Shown here: positions 23,238-31,620 of the stretch, piece after piece
Numbering within the stretch: the first letter of the stretch is position 1
Layout of the letters: each line of letters starts with the position of its first letter
Assembly: GCA_016871015.1 (NCBI GenBank)
Contig: VFZX01000038.1
Coordinates: 1 to 33,527, forward strand
DNA from: Acidobacteriota bacterium
GTDB lineage: Bacteria; Acidobacteriota; Terriglobia; Bryobacterales; Bryobacteraceae
DNA: 33,527 nt
Reading direction: 5' to 3'
Translations under genes and position numbers: made by a program
The notes under the pieces: model-generated
Seen by the model: the letters and a program-made list of their open reading frames with translations, nothing else
What the model was told of the DNA's origin: nothing
Database searches by the model: none

Positions 23238-24610
23238 ATGATTGCCCAAACCCTTTCCCTTTCCCTTTCCCTTTTGGGCGCCGCATGCCTCAGCGCACAG
23301 CTCACCAGCCAGCAGCGGCTGGACGACCTGCGAAGCCTCGCCGCGCTCTACAACAAGCACTACGCACCCTACGAAATCAAACAGCAATTGTTCAATGTCG
23401 ACATGCTCGACCTCCGCCCGTGGATCGCCAAGTCCGCGGCCGCCCGCAATGATATTGAATTTTACGGTGTGCTCCGCGAGTACGCCGCCTCCCTCCAGGA
23501 CGGCCACGCCAGCTTCGAAATCCCTTCGGCGTTCACCGCCACCCTCTCGTTCGGAGTCGATTTCTACGACGGCAGGCCGCTGATCGACTTCATCATCCGG
23601 CAGCGGCTGCCAGCGGACCGGTTCCCGTTCGAGACCGGCGACGAATTGATCAGCGTCAACGCCGTAGAGGCTGACCTCTGCCTTCCGCAGTTCCTGGAGA
23701 AGGCTGAACGGCTGGGGCTGGAATTGGGAATTTGAACCCGGTGTTCCGTCTTCCGGACGGATTCGTCATGCGCATCGGCGGCCGCCCCAATGACCAATTC
23801 ATTACCGGGACCTTCCAGTCCGACGGACTGCGCATCGGCTTCATCCGGATACCGCGATTCTCGCCGCTCGCCGGCACTGATGAGAATGCCGAGCTGGCGC
23901 GGCTGGTCGGCGAGATCGTGTTCCTGCAGCAGAACACCGATGGACTGGTGGTCGACGTGATGCACAACCCGGGTGGACGCATCGAGATCGTCGAAGGGCT
24001 CGCCTCCGTGCTGATGCCGCGGACCTTCCGCACGGTTGGATACGAAGTACGCGCCACCTGGGCCATGGTGCGCCGCTTCGAGTCGAACCTGGAGGCCGCG
24101 CGCGCCGCGGGAGCGCCGGCCTATGAGATCGATGTGCTGGAGCGGTTCGCCCGCTCGGTCCGCACCGCGTATGAAGAAAACTGCGGCCGGACCGGTGCGC
24201 TGTCGCTGACTCAGCCGTCGCTCGACATTCCGCCGTTTGCGACGCCCGACGGGATTACGATTGCCTACACGAAGCCGCTCATGGTGCTGATCGACGACGT
24301 GTCCTTCTCCGGCGCGGACATGTTTCCGGCGGTCATCAAGGACAACGGGCGCGGAATTCTGTTCGGCTACCGCACGGCCGGCGCCGGCGGCAGCGTGAGC
24401 ACTCTCACCGCAGGCGCCTACACGGAGGGCTCGGCGCGAGTGACACAAACGCTGATGGTCCGCCCGGATGGCCGCTACATCGAGAACGCGGGTGTTGAAC
24501 CGGACATCGAGAACGACTACATGACGCGGGAAAACCTGATGACTGGCGGACGGCCGTTCGTTCAGGCGTTCACGCGGGCGATCGTCCAGCACATTCGCAA
24601 CAGCCAGTGA
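23238..24610 (+). pseudogene. S41 (C-terminal-processing-type) peptidase, split and probably internally deleted
   Basis: The first frame (23238-23735, 165 residues) has a signal peptide (MIAQTLSLSLSLLGAACLSA), the family's helical region with DGHASF and the start of a PDZ-like module (TGDELISVNAVEA). It ends at a TGA at 23733-23735. The second frame (usable from about 23708; first TTG at 23732) continues NPVFRLPDGF and the catalytic core, with VVDVMHNPGGRIE and the nucleophile-serine segment DDVSFSGADMFPA, ending at 24610. The join falls inside the PDZ-like region. Related acidobacterial proteins, as I recall them, have roughly 100 or more extra residues here, so a deletion plus frameshift is likely. 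The 4-nt TTGA overlap could alternatively mean two coupled genes, but the second half lacks a signal peptide. Confidence 0.7.
23244..23279. repeat. (CCCTTT)4 repeat within a hairpin; G-quadruplex-forming motif on the minus strand
   Basis: Four exact CCCTTT units (23251-23274) sit inside the signal-peptide codons of the S41 gene, encoding repeated Leu-Ser. They are flanked by GCCCAAA (23244-23250) and TTTGGGC (23273-23279), a 7-bp inverted repeat. On the minus strand there are five GGG runs, each separated by three bases, satisfying the usual G-quadruplex rule (four G3 runs with loops of 1-7). The tract starts 6 nt after the start codon. Confidence 0.8.
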
Positions 24611-24619
24611 GCGGAAGCT

Positions 24620-27600
24620 CTAGAACAGATACTTCAAGCCGAACTGCATTTCGCGATTGTTGACCTGCGTGCCTGTGATCTGGCCAAAGGTCGCCGAGCC
24701 CAGGGTGCGGTCCGGTCCGCCGAACTGGGGCGTATTGGTGAAGTTGAAGGCCTCCCAACGGAACTGCACGCGGTGGCCTTCCTTCACCCGGAACTCCTTG
24801 AAAAGCGCGAAGTCCCAAGTCTTCTGCCCCGGCGAGTCGAACAGGCCGACGCCAGAGTTGCCGTAGCCCAAAGTCCCGGGCAGAAACAGTCCGTCTCCCG
24901 TGGATCCTTCGAACTTCGACCGGACGAAGGCCGACGTATCGAACCAACGCGTGATTCCGCGTTGACCCCAGACGCGCGGGACACTCGCTCCGGCCACCAC
25001 GTGCGGGCGCTGTACGGAAGCCGGCCCAGTATTTTGAGAGTCGCCAGTCTGCGCCACCGTCACCGGCAGGCCCGACTGCAGCGTGACGATCGAGTTCAAG
25101 GACCATCCTCCGAGGACGAAGCCCTTGGCGCCCTTGGCGCCGCGCATGAAAGGAATCTCATAGAGATTGGAGAACACTAGCCGCAGACGCTGGTCAATGT
25201 TCGACCGCCCGTAGTCCGCCTCGCGGTTCCGCGGGTTCTGCGGAAAGTTCGGACCGAAACCGGCGCCTTCGTTGGCGCCGTAGCCGATTGCGTGGGCGCG
25301 CGAGTAGGTGAAGGCGGTGTTGAACGTCAACCCGGCGGACAGCCGCTTTTCGAAGCGGCCCTGCAGGCCGTTGTAGTTGGTCGACGCCCAGGATTCGTTG
25401 CGCCGGATGGTTCCGAGCGGCAGAGGCCGGTTCGGCTCGCGCGAATCGACGTAGGTCTGGAACGGACGGCGGCCCTGCACCGCGCCCGGGCCGGGGTCCG
25501 GATTATTGAAGTTCTGGACGCTGTTTTCCAGGTTCGATGCCGCGCTGCCGACATAGGCCACGCCGAGGACGTAGTTTCTACCGAAGGAGCGCTCGATCTC
25601 CGCTGACCACTGCCAGATGTCGTTGTTGCGGTACCGCGAGCGGCCCGTCTCATCAAGGAATCCGAGCATCAGCAGCGCCGCCGGCGACCCCGTCACCGGC
25701 GAGCCGCGGAACGGATCCGTGATCGTCGCCGTGGGCGTGTTGCGGTCATTCTGGAACACCGCCGAACCCGAAAACGGCGGGTTCAAGTTGAGGATCGAGA
25801 AGTTGTTGGTCTGTTGCGCGTTGTAGAAGTTGCCGCCGCCGATCCGCAGCACCGTGCTTTCGTTGAAGCGGTAGGCAATGCCCAGGCGGGGCATGATCTG
25901 CTTCTTATTGGTCTCGTAGAGGGCTTCGCGCACGTTCGGATTCGGAGTCAGCATCGGCGTGAAGACGCCGCCGATGGTCTGGGCCAGGCCCTGCTGGAAC
26001 GACAGCGTGCGGATCTTTCCCTGCGCGTCCTCCACGGGTCCGAAGTAATCCCAGCGCAGGCCGAAGTTGACCGTCAGCTTCGAGGTGGCCTTGAAATCGT
26101 CCAGCCAGTACAGCCCCATTTTCGTCTGCCGGATAAAGCCGGCCGGCATGCCCTCGGCCGAATTCGCCGAAAGGGGAATGCCCAGCAGGAACGCAGCCAT
26201 CGAGTCCGGAATACCGGCGATGTCGGCCGTGAAGCTGAGTTGGCCGCGAGGGAGGTTGGAGCCCGCAAAGTCGACGATGTTGGCGCGGTAGAGTCCGCCG
26301 AACTTGAAGTTGTGTTTGCCTCGGGTCCAAAGGAAGTTGTCCGATCCCTCCCAAACGATCTTCTTGTTGATCTGCGCGTTGCCCGAGCCGAGTCCCGTGT
26401 AGCCCGCGAGCGAAATGGATGGCACGCCCTCCTCGAGCGGACGCAGCGTCCGGTTGCCGTCGGCCACCACGCGAAGGTCGAGACCGAGATCGCGGTGCGT
26501 GAAGTCCGTGTTGGTCTGCAGTCCGCCCTGCACGACGCGCATGCGATTCATGCCGAAGCGGAAATCGTTGAGCATGGTGGGCGTCAGGATCTTGGAGTAA
26601 CCCACGGCGAAGTGCTGCGCGCGGTAGTCTGTCGATGTTTTGAAGACTCGCGTCAGCGGGTCGTCGACGAACGTGGAATCCACCAGCACGTAGTGTCCGA
26701 ACACGCGGTCGTTCTCCGAGAAGCGGTGATCGCCGCGGGTGAGGTATTGATCGGAGTCGAGGATCTGATTGTTGATCCCGGCCAGATTCAGAGTCGCCCG
26801 GTTTGCCCGCGCCGTCTCATCCACGTTCGGGAAGGGCAGGAATCCGCCATCGGCGAATGGACTGGATTTCTTCGACGTGAGCAGGTTGATCGCGACAGGC
26901 GAAATCAGGTTCCGCGGGATCACGTTGTTGGGGAACGGAACCGCGTTGGCGCCCACGCCACGGATCGCGCGGTTCACGGGGGCGTTGGCATCGGCGGGAT
27001 ACCAGCGGTTGCCCTGCTGGACGATTTCGGAGAAGTCGCCGTTGCGCATCGCCAATGTGGGGACGGCGGTCCGCGAAGGAGACCCGCGCCGTTCGCGCCG
27101 GCCTTCGTAGTTCGCAGTGAAGAACGTTTTGTCCTTGACGATTGGACCGCTCACCACTCCGCCGAACTGGTTCCGGCGCAGCTTGTTCTTGTTTGCGTTG
27201 GGAGCGAGGAAGAAGCCGCGGGCGTCAAAGGTATCGTTGCGCACGAACTCGAACCCCGTGCCGTGGAACTGGTTGGTGCCGGACTTGATCGCCAGATTCG
27301 CCTGCGCGCCCGAGTTCATGCCGTACTCGGCCGAGTAGACCGCCGACTGAATCTTGAACTCCTCAATCGCTTCAATGGAAGGCGAGAACAGCATCGCCGA
27401 GTGGTGGGAATCGACCGCCACCACGCCGTCGAGCGTGATGTTCTGGTTGGCGTCCCGCTGGCCGTTCGCGGAAATCCCGGCGATCTGGCCGGGCATCGCC
27501 AGCACGCTCGCGATCGTTCCCTGCCCGTTCAAACCCATGCGTGAAGCGCCAAAATTGACGCCAGGCATCAGTGTGGCAAGCTGTGCGAAGTTACGGCCGT

Positions 27601-28027
27601 TGAGCGGGAGCTCGACAATCCGCTTATTGTCGACCACCGAGCCGAGCGTTGCGTCTTCGGTTCGCAGCAGCGGAGCGGTGGCGGCCACTTCGACGCGTTC
27701 CACTTGCTGGCCGACCTGCAGAACGAAATCGAGCCGCGCCTTTTGCTGCAGTTGGAGAACGATGCCGGTTCGGACTTCGCTTTTGAAGCCGCCGCGCCGA
27801 CGGTGACTTCGTACTCTCCGATGTTCAGCAGGCGGAAAGATGTAGTTGCCGGTTTCGTTCGAGGTGGTGCTCCTCACGTCGCCGGTGGCTACGCGCTTTG
27901 CCGTCACGGTCGCGCCGGAAATCACGGCGCCGGTGGGATCGGTGACCAACCCCAGAATCTGAGTCGAGTCGGTCTGAGCGAACGTGGCCAGAGCGAGAAG
28001 AGACGCGGATGCAAGTCTGAACCTCAT
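24620..28027 (-). CDS. Oar-like TonB-dependent outer-membrane receptor with carboxypeptidase-regulatory domain
   Basis: 1135 residues. Signal peptide (MRFRLASASLLALATFAQ); carboxypeptidase-regulatory-like beta-sandwich at about residues 20-105 (ILGLVTDPTGAVISGATVTA); plug-like domain (VVDNKRIVELPLNGRNFAQLATLMPGV) at about 130-240; then a long beta-barrel ending in ...MQFGLKYLF, the aromatic C-terminus recognised by the outer-membrane insertion machinery. Such proteins are expanded in Acidobacteria, import or bind large ligands, and also resemble the Myxococcus adhesion protein Oar. Residues 66-80 are scrambled by two compensating indels (see findings). The ATG at 28027 is supported by AGGGGA 5 nt upstream; the GTG at 28054 is less likely. 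It is divergent from the surface-protein gene and ends 9 nt from the S41 gene. Confidence 0.88.
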   Translation of the reverse strand: MRFRLASASLLALATFAQTDSTQILGLVTDPTGAVISGATVTAKRVATGDVRSTTSNETGNYIFPPAEHRRVRSHRRRGGFKSEVRTGIVLQLQQKARLDFVLQVGQQVERVEVAATAPLLRTEDATLGSVVDNKRIVELPLNGRNFAQLATLMPGVNFGASRMGLNGQGTIASVLAMPGQIAGISANGQRDANQNITLDGVVAVDSHHSAMLFSPSIEAIEEFKIQSAVYSAEYGMNSGAQANLAIKSGTNQFHGTGFEFVRNDTFDARGFFLAPNANKNKLRRNQFGGVVSGPIVKDKTFFTANYEGRRERRGSPSRTAVPTLAMRNGDFSEIVQQGNRWYPADANAPVNRAIRGVGANAVPFPNNVIPRNLISPVAINLLTSKKSSPFADGGFLPFPNVDETARANRATLNLAGINNQILDSDQYLTRGDHRFSENDRVFGHYVLVDSTFVDDPLTRVFKTSTDYRAQHFAVGYSKILTPTMLNDFRFGMNRMRVVQGGLQTNTDFTHRDLGLDLRVVADGNRTLRPLEEGVPSISLAGYTGLGSGNAQINKKIVWEGSDNFLWTRGKHNFKFGGLYRANIVDFAGSNLPRGQLSFTADIAGIPDSMAAFLLGIPLSANSAEGMPAGFIRQTKMGLYWLDDFKATSKLTVNFGLRWDYFGPVEDAQGKIRTLSFQQGLAQTIGGVFTPMLTPNPNVREALYETNKKQIMPRLGIAYRFNESTVLRIGGGNFYNAQQTNNFSILNLNPPFSGSAVFQNDRNTPTATITDPFRGSPVTGSPAALLMLGFLDETGRSRYRNNDIWQWSAEIERSFGRNYVLGVAYVGSAASNLENSVQNFNNPDPGPGAVQGRRPFQTYVDSREPNRPLPLGTIRRNESWASTNYNGLQGRFEKRLSAGLTFNTAFTYSRAHAIGYGANEGAGFGPNFPQNPRNREADYGRSNIDQRLRLVFSNLYEIPFMRGAKGAKGFVLGGWSLNSIVTLQSGLPVTVAQTGDSQNTGPASVQRPHVVAGASVPRVWGQRGITRWFDTSAFVRSKFEGSTGDGLFLPGTLGYGNSGVGLFDSPGQKTWDFALFKEFRVKEGHRVQFRWEAFNFTNTPQFGGPDRTLGSATFGQITGTQVNNREMQFGLKYLF

Positions 28028-28089
28028 TTTTGTCCCCTGTGTCAAAAGTTTCACTGGGCGGATTACCTCCCAGATCCATTGCGACTTCT

Positions 28090-28095
28090 ATCATA
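28090..28095 (-). promoter_or_regulatory. Possible -10 box of the receptor gene
   Basis: TATGAT on the minus strand lies 62 nt before the ATG at 28027, giving a leader of about 55 nt. That leader contains an imperfect stem (28054-28073, CTGGG/CCCAG) and a Shine-Dalgarno sequence. No clear -35 is seen. The remainder of the divergent gap (to 28190) shows no other feature. Confidence 0.3.
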
Positions 28096-28190
28096 TCTCC
28101 ACGGCGTACGATCTGGCGGCAAGGTACACAACGCCGCGGATTTCAGCGACAATAAGAGCAGCGGACGCGTCCACCGCTCCATTCAAGCCC

Positions 28191-28198
28191 GGAAGGAG
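28191..28198 (+). promoter_or_regulatory. Shine-Dalgarno site of the modular surface protein
   Basis: GGAAGGAG lies 12 nt before the first of two tandem ATG codons (28211, 28214). The open frame runs much further upstream without resembling protein, so this site and the signal peptide fix the start at 28211. Confidence 0.6.
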
Positions 28199-28210
28199 CA
28201 TCCTCCCCCG

Positions 28211-31200
28211 ATGATGCGTGCTGCTCTCACCCTGCCGCTGGCCGCGGCCGGTCTGCTTTACGGACAGGCACGTCCGACAATCGAATCGGTGACGCCGGTA
28301 TCGGCAGCCGCCGGTACGCAGAACCTCAACCTGATTGTCACTGGCGCCAACTACTCCCCCGAAGCGCGTGTGGTCTGGAGGTTCGGCGCGCTGAACGCGA
28401 CGGTGCTGAGCACCCAGTTCTCGCCACCGAGCCAGTTGATCGCCGCGGTCCCGGCCGGACTTCTCGCCAGCCCCGGCGAAGTGACGATCGCGGTGACGCG
28501 CCAGATTGAGGGACAGGTCCTTGTTTCGAACCTCGCGACCTTCACCGTCGTCGGCGGATTCTCGATTCAGAACACGTGTCCACTGCCGAATGCCGTGGTC
28601 AGCGTACCCTATACAGCGACGCTTGTCGCGGCGGGGGGAACACCGCCCTACGTGTGGTCCGTAATCTCAGGCGCACTCCCCGCCGGGCTCCAGTTGGCTC
28701 CGGGCGGAACCATCTCCGGCGCGGCGACGACCGTAGGGCAGTCAACATTCACCTTGCAGACCGCCGATTCCGGCGGGCGCACCACGACGCTCCCCTGCTC
28801 ATTGCGAGTCGTGAGCGCCGCCGAAGGCCAAACCCTCGCCATCACTTCGCTATCACCGAACGGCGTGGTCGCCGGCCCCAATGACGTCCGCGTCGAGATC
28901 CGCGGAGTCGGATTCGTCACCGGCGCAGTGGCGGTCCTGTTTTCACCGGGCCGTGAGCAGACCGACCTCGCAACGACGTTCTTCGCTCCCAATGTCATTA
29001 CGGCCGTGATCCCGGCCAGCAGAATCCAGCAGCCCGGCGACTACACGATCTCCGTCCGCCAGCAGGGCCTCGCGCAGTTCTTTTCCAATGCCGAGACGTT
29101 CGTGGTCTCCGCTCCGCTCCAGTTCGTCACCCAATGCCAGTTGCCCGACGGAGGCATCGGGACGCCTTACTCATTCCGGCTCGGCGCCTCCGGTGGATTT
29201 CCACCCTACCGGTTCGCATTGACCGACGGCGCGCTTCCCGGTGGACTCATGCTCGATCCCAGTGGCCTGATCGCTGGCGCAGCCACAGAGGCAGGCAATT
29301 TCCAATTCGGAGTCTCCCTCACCGACAACCGTGGAAATACGGGATCGCGCGCCTGTTCGCTGCGGATGTTCGGTCCGATCGAAGCGTTTCCCTCTGAGCT
29401 GCAGCTCACTCCGAACGCGCCGCAGAACTTGAGTATCACCGCCGCGGTTCCCGGCACCGGAGTCAGCGTGACCGTGAGCACGCAGAGCGGCGGAGGCTGG
29501 TTGCGTGCGGTGGCATCGGCGGCGGGAACTCCCGCGCTGGTCCGTGTGACAGCCGACTCCGCAAGCCTCTCCCCAGGCAGCTATTCCGGCCAGATCGTGA
29601 TCACGGGAAGCGGAGCCACGAACCGCATGGTCACGGTTCCGGTCCGCCTTACCGTGCCCACGATCGAAGCCTCGCGGCTGACAGCGCGCCCGGCGGGTCT
29701 GCGCTTCTTCACCGCGCGCAGCGGACGGGTGCCCGCGCCGCAAGGCCTGTTGATCGGGAATCCCGCGCCCACGCCAGTCGCGTTTAACGCCGCCTCCCAG
29801 GCGCCTTGGCTGTCAGTGGCGCCTGCCAGCGGATCCGTGCAGGCGGGCACTGACGCACGGCTGGTGGTCCAGGCGAATCCGGCGGGATTCGATCCCGGAA
29901 CCTACGCGGGCGAAATCGTGATCACCTCCGGAGCGCTGCGGACCGTCGTCCCCGTGAGCCTCAGCGTGAGCGCGAGCCCCGAGGTGCTGCAACTGTCGCG
30001 CGACGGAGCCACTTTGACCGCCGTGGCCGGAGGACCGCCTCCCACGCCCCGCCAATTCGAAATCCTGGAGGGCTCGGCTGCCTTCTTCTGGGAGACCACC
30101 TCGCCCACTGGCTGGACTCTGAGCCCCGCCTCTGATGCGTCACGGCCCGGACTGCTCTCGCCCGTCGAAATCACCGCGGATTCAAGCGGACTCTCCGCGG
30201 ACGTCCACCAGGCCACCATCCGCGTCGCCGCGCAGGCAGCGGACAATTCGCCACGCCTGTTCACCGCCGCGCTTCGTCTCCTCGGCGCCGACGCGATTCC
30301 GCCGCCGGTGCCGTCCGCGGCTTCGCTGCTTTTTCTGGCAGCGCCCGGGACGCCGGCCTCGCCCCGCCGCCTCGCCCTGCGGAACCTGTCGCGGCGAGCG
30401 ATGACGATCGACGTGCAGATCACCGGAGACAGCCGCCCCTGGACTCTCGACACCACTTCGCGTCGCGTGGTCCCGCCGGGCGAGTCGCGGACCATCGAAG
30501 TGGGAGTGAATCTCGAAGGAGTCGCGCCGGGCATCTACCGGTCCATCCTCGCCATTCAGGGGACCGGCAGCCCGCGCATTCACACCGTCGACCTCGTGTT
30601 GGTCTTCAGTCCGCAGGGCGCCTGCACGCCGTCGCGGCTGGAGATCCTGCCGGTCTCCCTGCCTGGAAACTTCGAATCCGCGGGTGGACTTGCCGAGGAC
30701 GTCGAAGTGCAAGTCCGCGACAACTGCGGGAATCCAGTCAGCACCGGACTGGTCACCGCGGATGTACCGGGCGCGATGCTGTCACTGGCCAGCCTGCGCG
30801 ACGGGCGCTGGGCTGGGTCCTGGTCCGTGCCGAACACCACGGGACCGGCCGAGTTGCGTCTGGCGGCATCCAGCGGCGCACTCCTTGGAAGCCTGTCGAT
30901 CCTGGGAACGGTGACGGCGACTCCGGGAGTCCCGTATCTCGCCCCGGACGGCGTGGTCAGCCTCCCTGGATTCTCGGCGGCGCCCATCGCGTCCGGAGGG
31001 CTCCTCGCAGCTTTTGGAACGGGTCTCGCCACAGCCCTCCAGACCGCTCCAGGGTTCCCGCTACCCAACGGGCTGAGCGGAACCCAGTTGCTCATTGGCG
31101 AAAACCCCGTGCCGCTCTACTTCACCAGCGCGGGTCAGATCAACGCGCAGACGCTGTACAACCTGCGCGCCAACGTTCCGCACCAGGTGTCGGTGCGGGC

Positions 31201-31600
31201 AGGCAGCCGCTGGAGCAACCGTGTTGATATCGCTGTGTCAGTTGCGCAACCGGTGATTTTTGCCGCCACCGATGTCCGGGGCGTTCCGGTTTCGACGGAC
31301 AACCCTGCGCGGCGCGGCGACACGATCGTCGTGTATTGTTCCGGTCTGGGCCCGGTGTCTGGCGCCGTGGTTGCTGGCGGAGCCGCGCCATCCGCCGAAC
31401 TCGCCGCCGCGCTGCTGCCGGTCACCGTAACGATCGCCGGACAACCCGCCGCGGTGGGATTCGCCGGACTCACGCCAGGACTCGCCGGGCTCTACCAGGT
31501 GAACGTGACCGTGTCCACGTCGGCCCCGGCCGGCGACAACGTGCCGCTCACCGTGACCGCCGGCGGACTGACCGGATCCACGGCCATCTCCGTACAGTAG
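28211..31600 (+). CDS. Modular cell-surface protein: (TIG-PIG)x2, BACON-like repeats, TIGR03437 C-terminal domain
   Basis: 1129 residues. A signal peptide (MMRAALTLPLAAAGLLYGQ) is followed by TIG/IPT-like residues 20-118, a putative-Ig (He_PIG) module 122-200, a second TIG/IPT-like module 208-298 and a second He_PIG module 308-388. Four repeats of ~100 residues resembling BACON domains span about 392-800 (for example ...WLSVAPASGSV ... GTYAGEIVITS). An Ig-like module covers about 804-901, and the Solibacter-type C-terminal domain 905-1129 (SAGQINAQTLYNLR, GDTIVVYCSGLGPVSG, GLAGLYQVNVTV). Each He_PIG module opens with CxLP and closes with C-S-L-R, so a disulfide per module is likely. The function is unknown; adhesion or glycan binding is inferred from domain types. 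It is divergent from the TonB receptor. Confidence 0.85.
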   Translation: MMRAALTLPLAAAGLLYGQARPTIESVTPVSAAAGTQNLNLIVTGANYSPEARVVWRFGALNATVLSTQFSPPSQLIAAVPAGLLASPGEVTIAVTRQIEGQVLVSNLATFTVVGGFSIQNTCPLPNAVVSVPYTATLVAAGGTPPYVWSVISGALPAGLQLAPGGTISGAATTVGQSTFTLQTADSGGRTTTLPCSLRVVSAAEGQTLAITSLSPNGVVAGPNDVRVEIRGVGFVTGAVAVLFSPGREQTDLATTFFAPNVITAVIPASRIQQPGDYTISVRQQGLAQFFSNAETFVVSAPLQFVTQCQLPDGGIGTPYSFRLGASGGFPPYRFALTDGALPGGLMLDPSGLIAGAATEAGNFQFGVSLTDNRGNTGSRACSLRMFGPIEAFPSELQLTPNAPQNLSITAAVPGTGVSVTVSTQSGGGWLRAVASAAGTPALVRVTADSASLSPGSYSGQIVITGSGATNRMVTVPVRLTVPTIEASRLTARPAGLRFFTARSGRVPAPQGLLIGNPAPTPVAFNAASQAPWLSVAPASGSVQAGTDARLVVQANPAGFDPGTYAGEIVITSGALRTVVPVSLSVSASPEVLQLSRDGATLTAVAGGPPPTPRQFEILEGSAAFFWETTSPTGWTLSPASDASRPGLLSPVEITADSSGLSADVHQATIRVAAQAADNSPRLFTAALRLLGADAIPPPVPSAASLLFLAAPGTPASPRRLALRNLSRRAMTIDVQITGDSRPWTLDTTSRRVVPPGESRTIEVGVNLEGVAPGIYRSILAIQGTGSPRIHTVDLVLVFSPQGACTPSRLEILPVSLPGNFESAGGLAEDVEVQVRDNCGNPVSTGLVTADVPGAMLSLASLRDGRWAGSWSVPNTTGPAELRLAASSGALLGSLSILGTVTATPGVPYLAPDGVVSLPGFSAAPIASGGLLAAFGTGLATALQTAPGFPLPNGLSGTQLLIGENPVPLYFTSAGQINAQTLYNLRANVPHQVSVRAGSRWSNRVDIAVSVAQPVIFAATDVRGVPVSTDNPARRGDTIVVYCSGLGPVSGAVVAGGAAPSAELAAALLPVTVTIAGQPAAVGFAGLTPGLAGLYQVNVTVSTSAPAGDNVPLTVTAGGLTGSTAISVQ

Positions 31601-31604
31601 ACGG

Positions 31605-31610
31605 TATCCT
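31605..31610 (+). promoter_or_regulatory. -10-like hexamer for the alcohol dehydrogenase gene
   Basis: TATCCT ends 10 nt before the ATG at 31621, with no strong Shine-Dalgarno sequence between (only GGAA directly after the hexamer). It is identical to the hexamers before fbp and sdhC. Confidence 0.35.
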
Positions 31611-31620
31611 GGAATGACGC

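Noticed and set aside
25125-25142. Tandem CCCTTGGCG repeat
   Set aside because: Two copies only, inside the receptor gene, encoding Gly-Ala-Lys repeats in a loop; ordinary coding repetition.
25814-27544. 576-codon open frame opposite the TonB receptor
   Set aside because: Antisense shadow; the receptor has signal peptide, domain order and C-terminal aromatic signature, while the opposite frame has none.
28040-28045. Perfect TTGACA on the minus strand upstream of the receptor
   Set aside because: It is only 12 nt before the start codon with no -10 possible between, and it overlaps the Shine-Dalgarno region.
27704-28210. Upstream extension of the surface-protein frame by 169 codons
   Set aside because: The extension lies over the start of the receptor gene, reads unlike protein, and is followed by a Shine-Dalgarno site, ATG and signal peptide at 28211.
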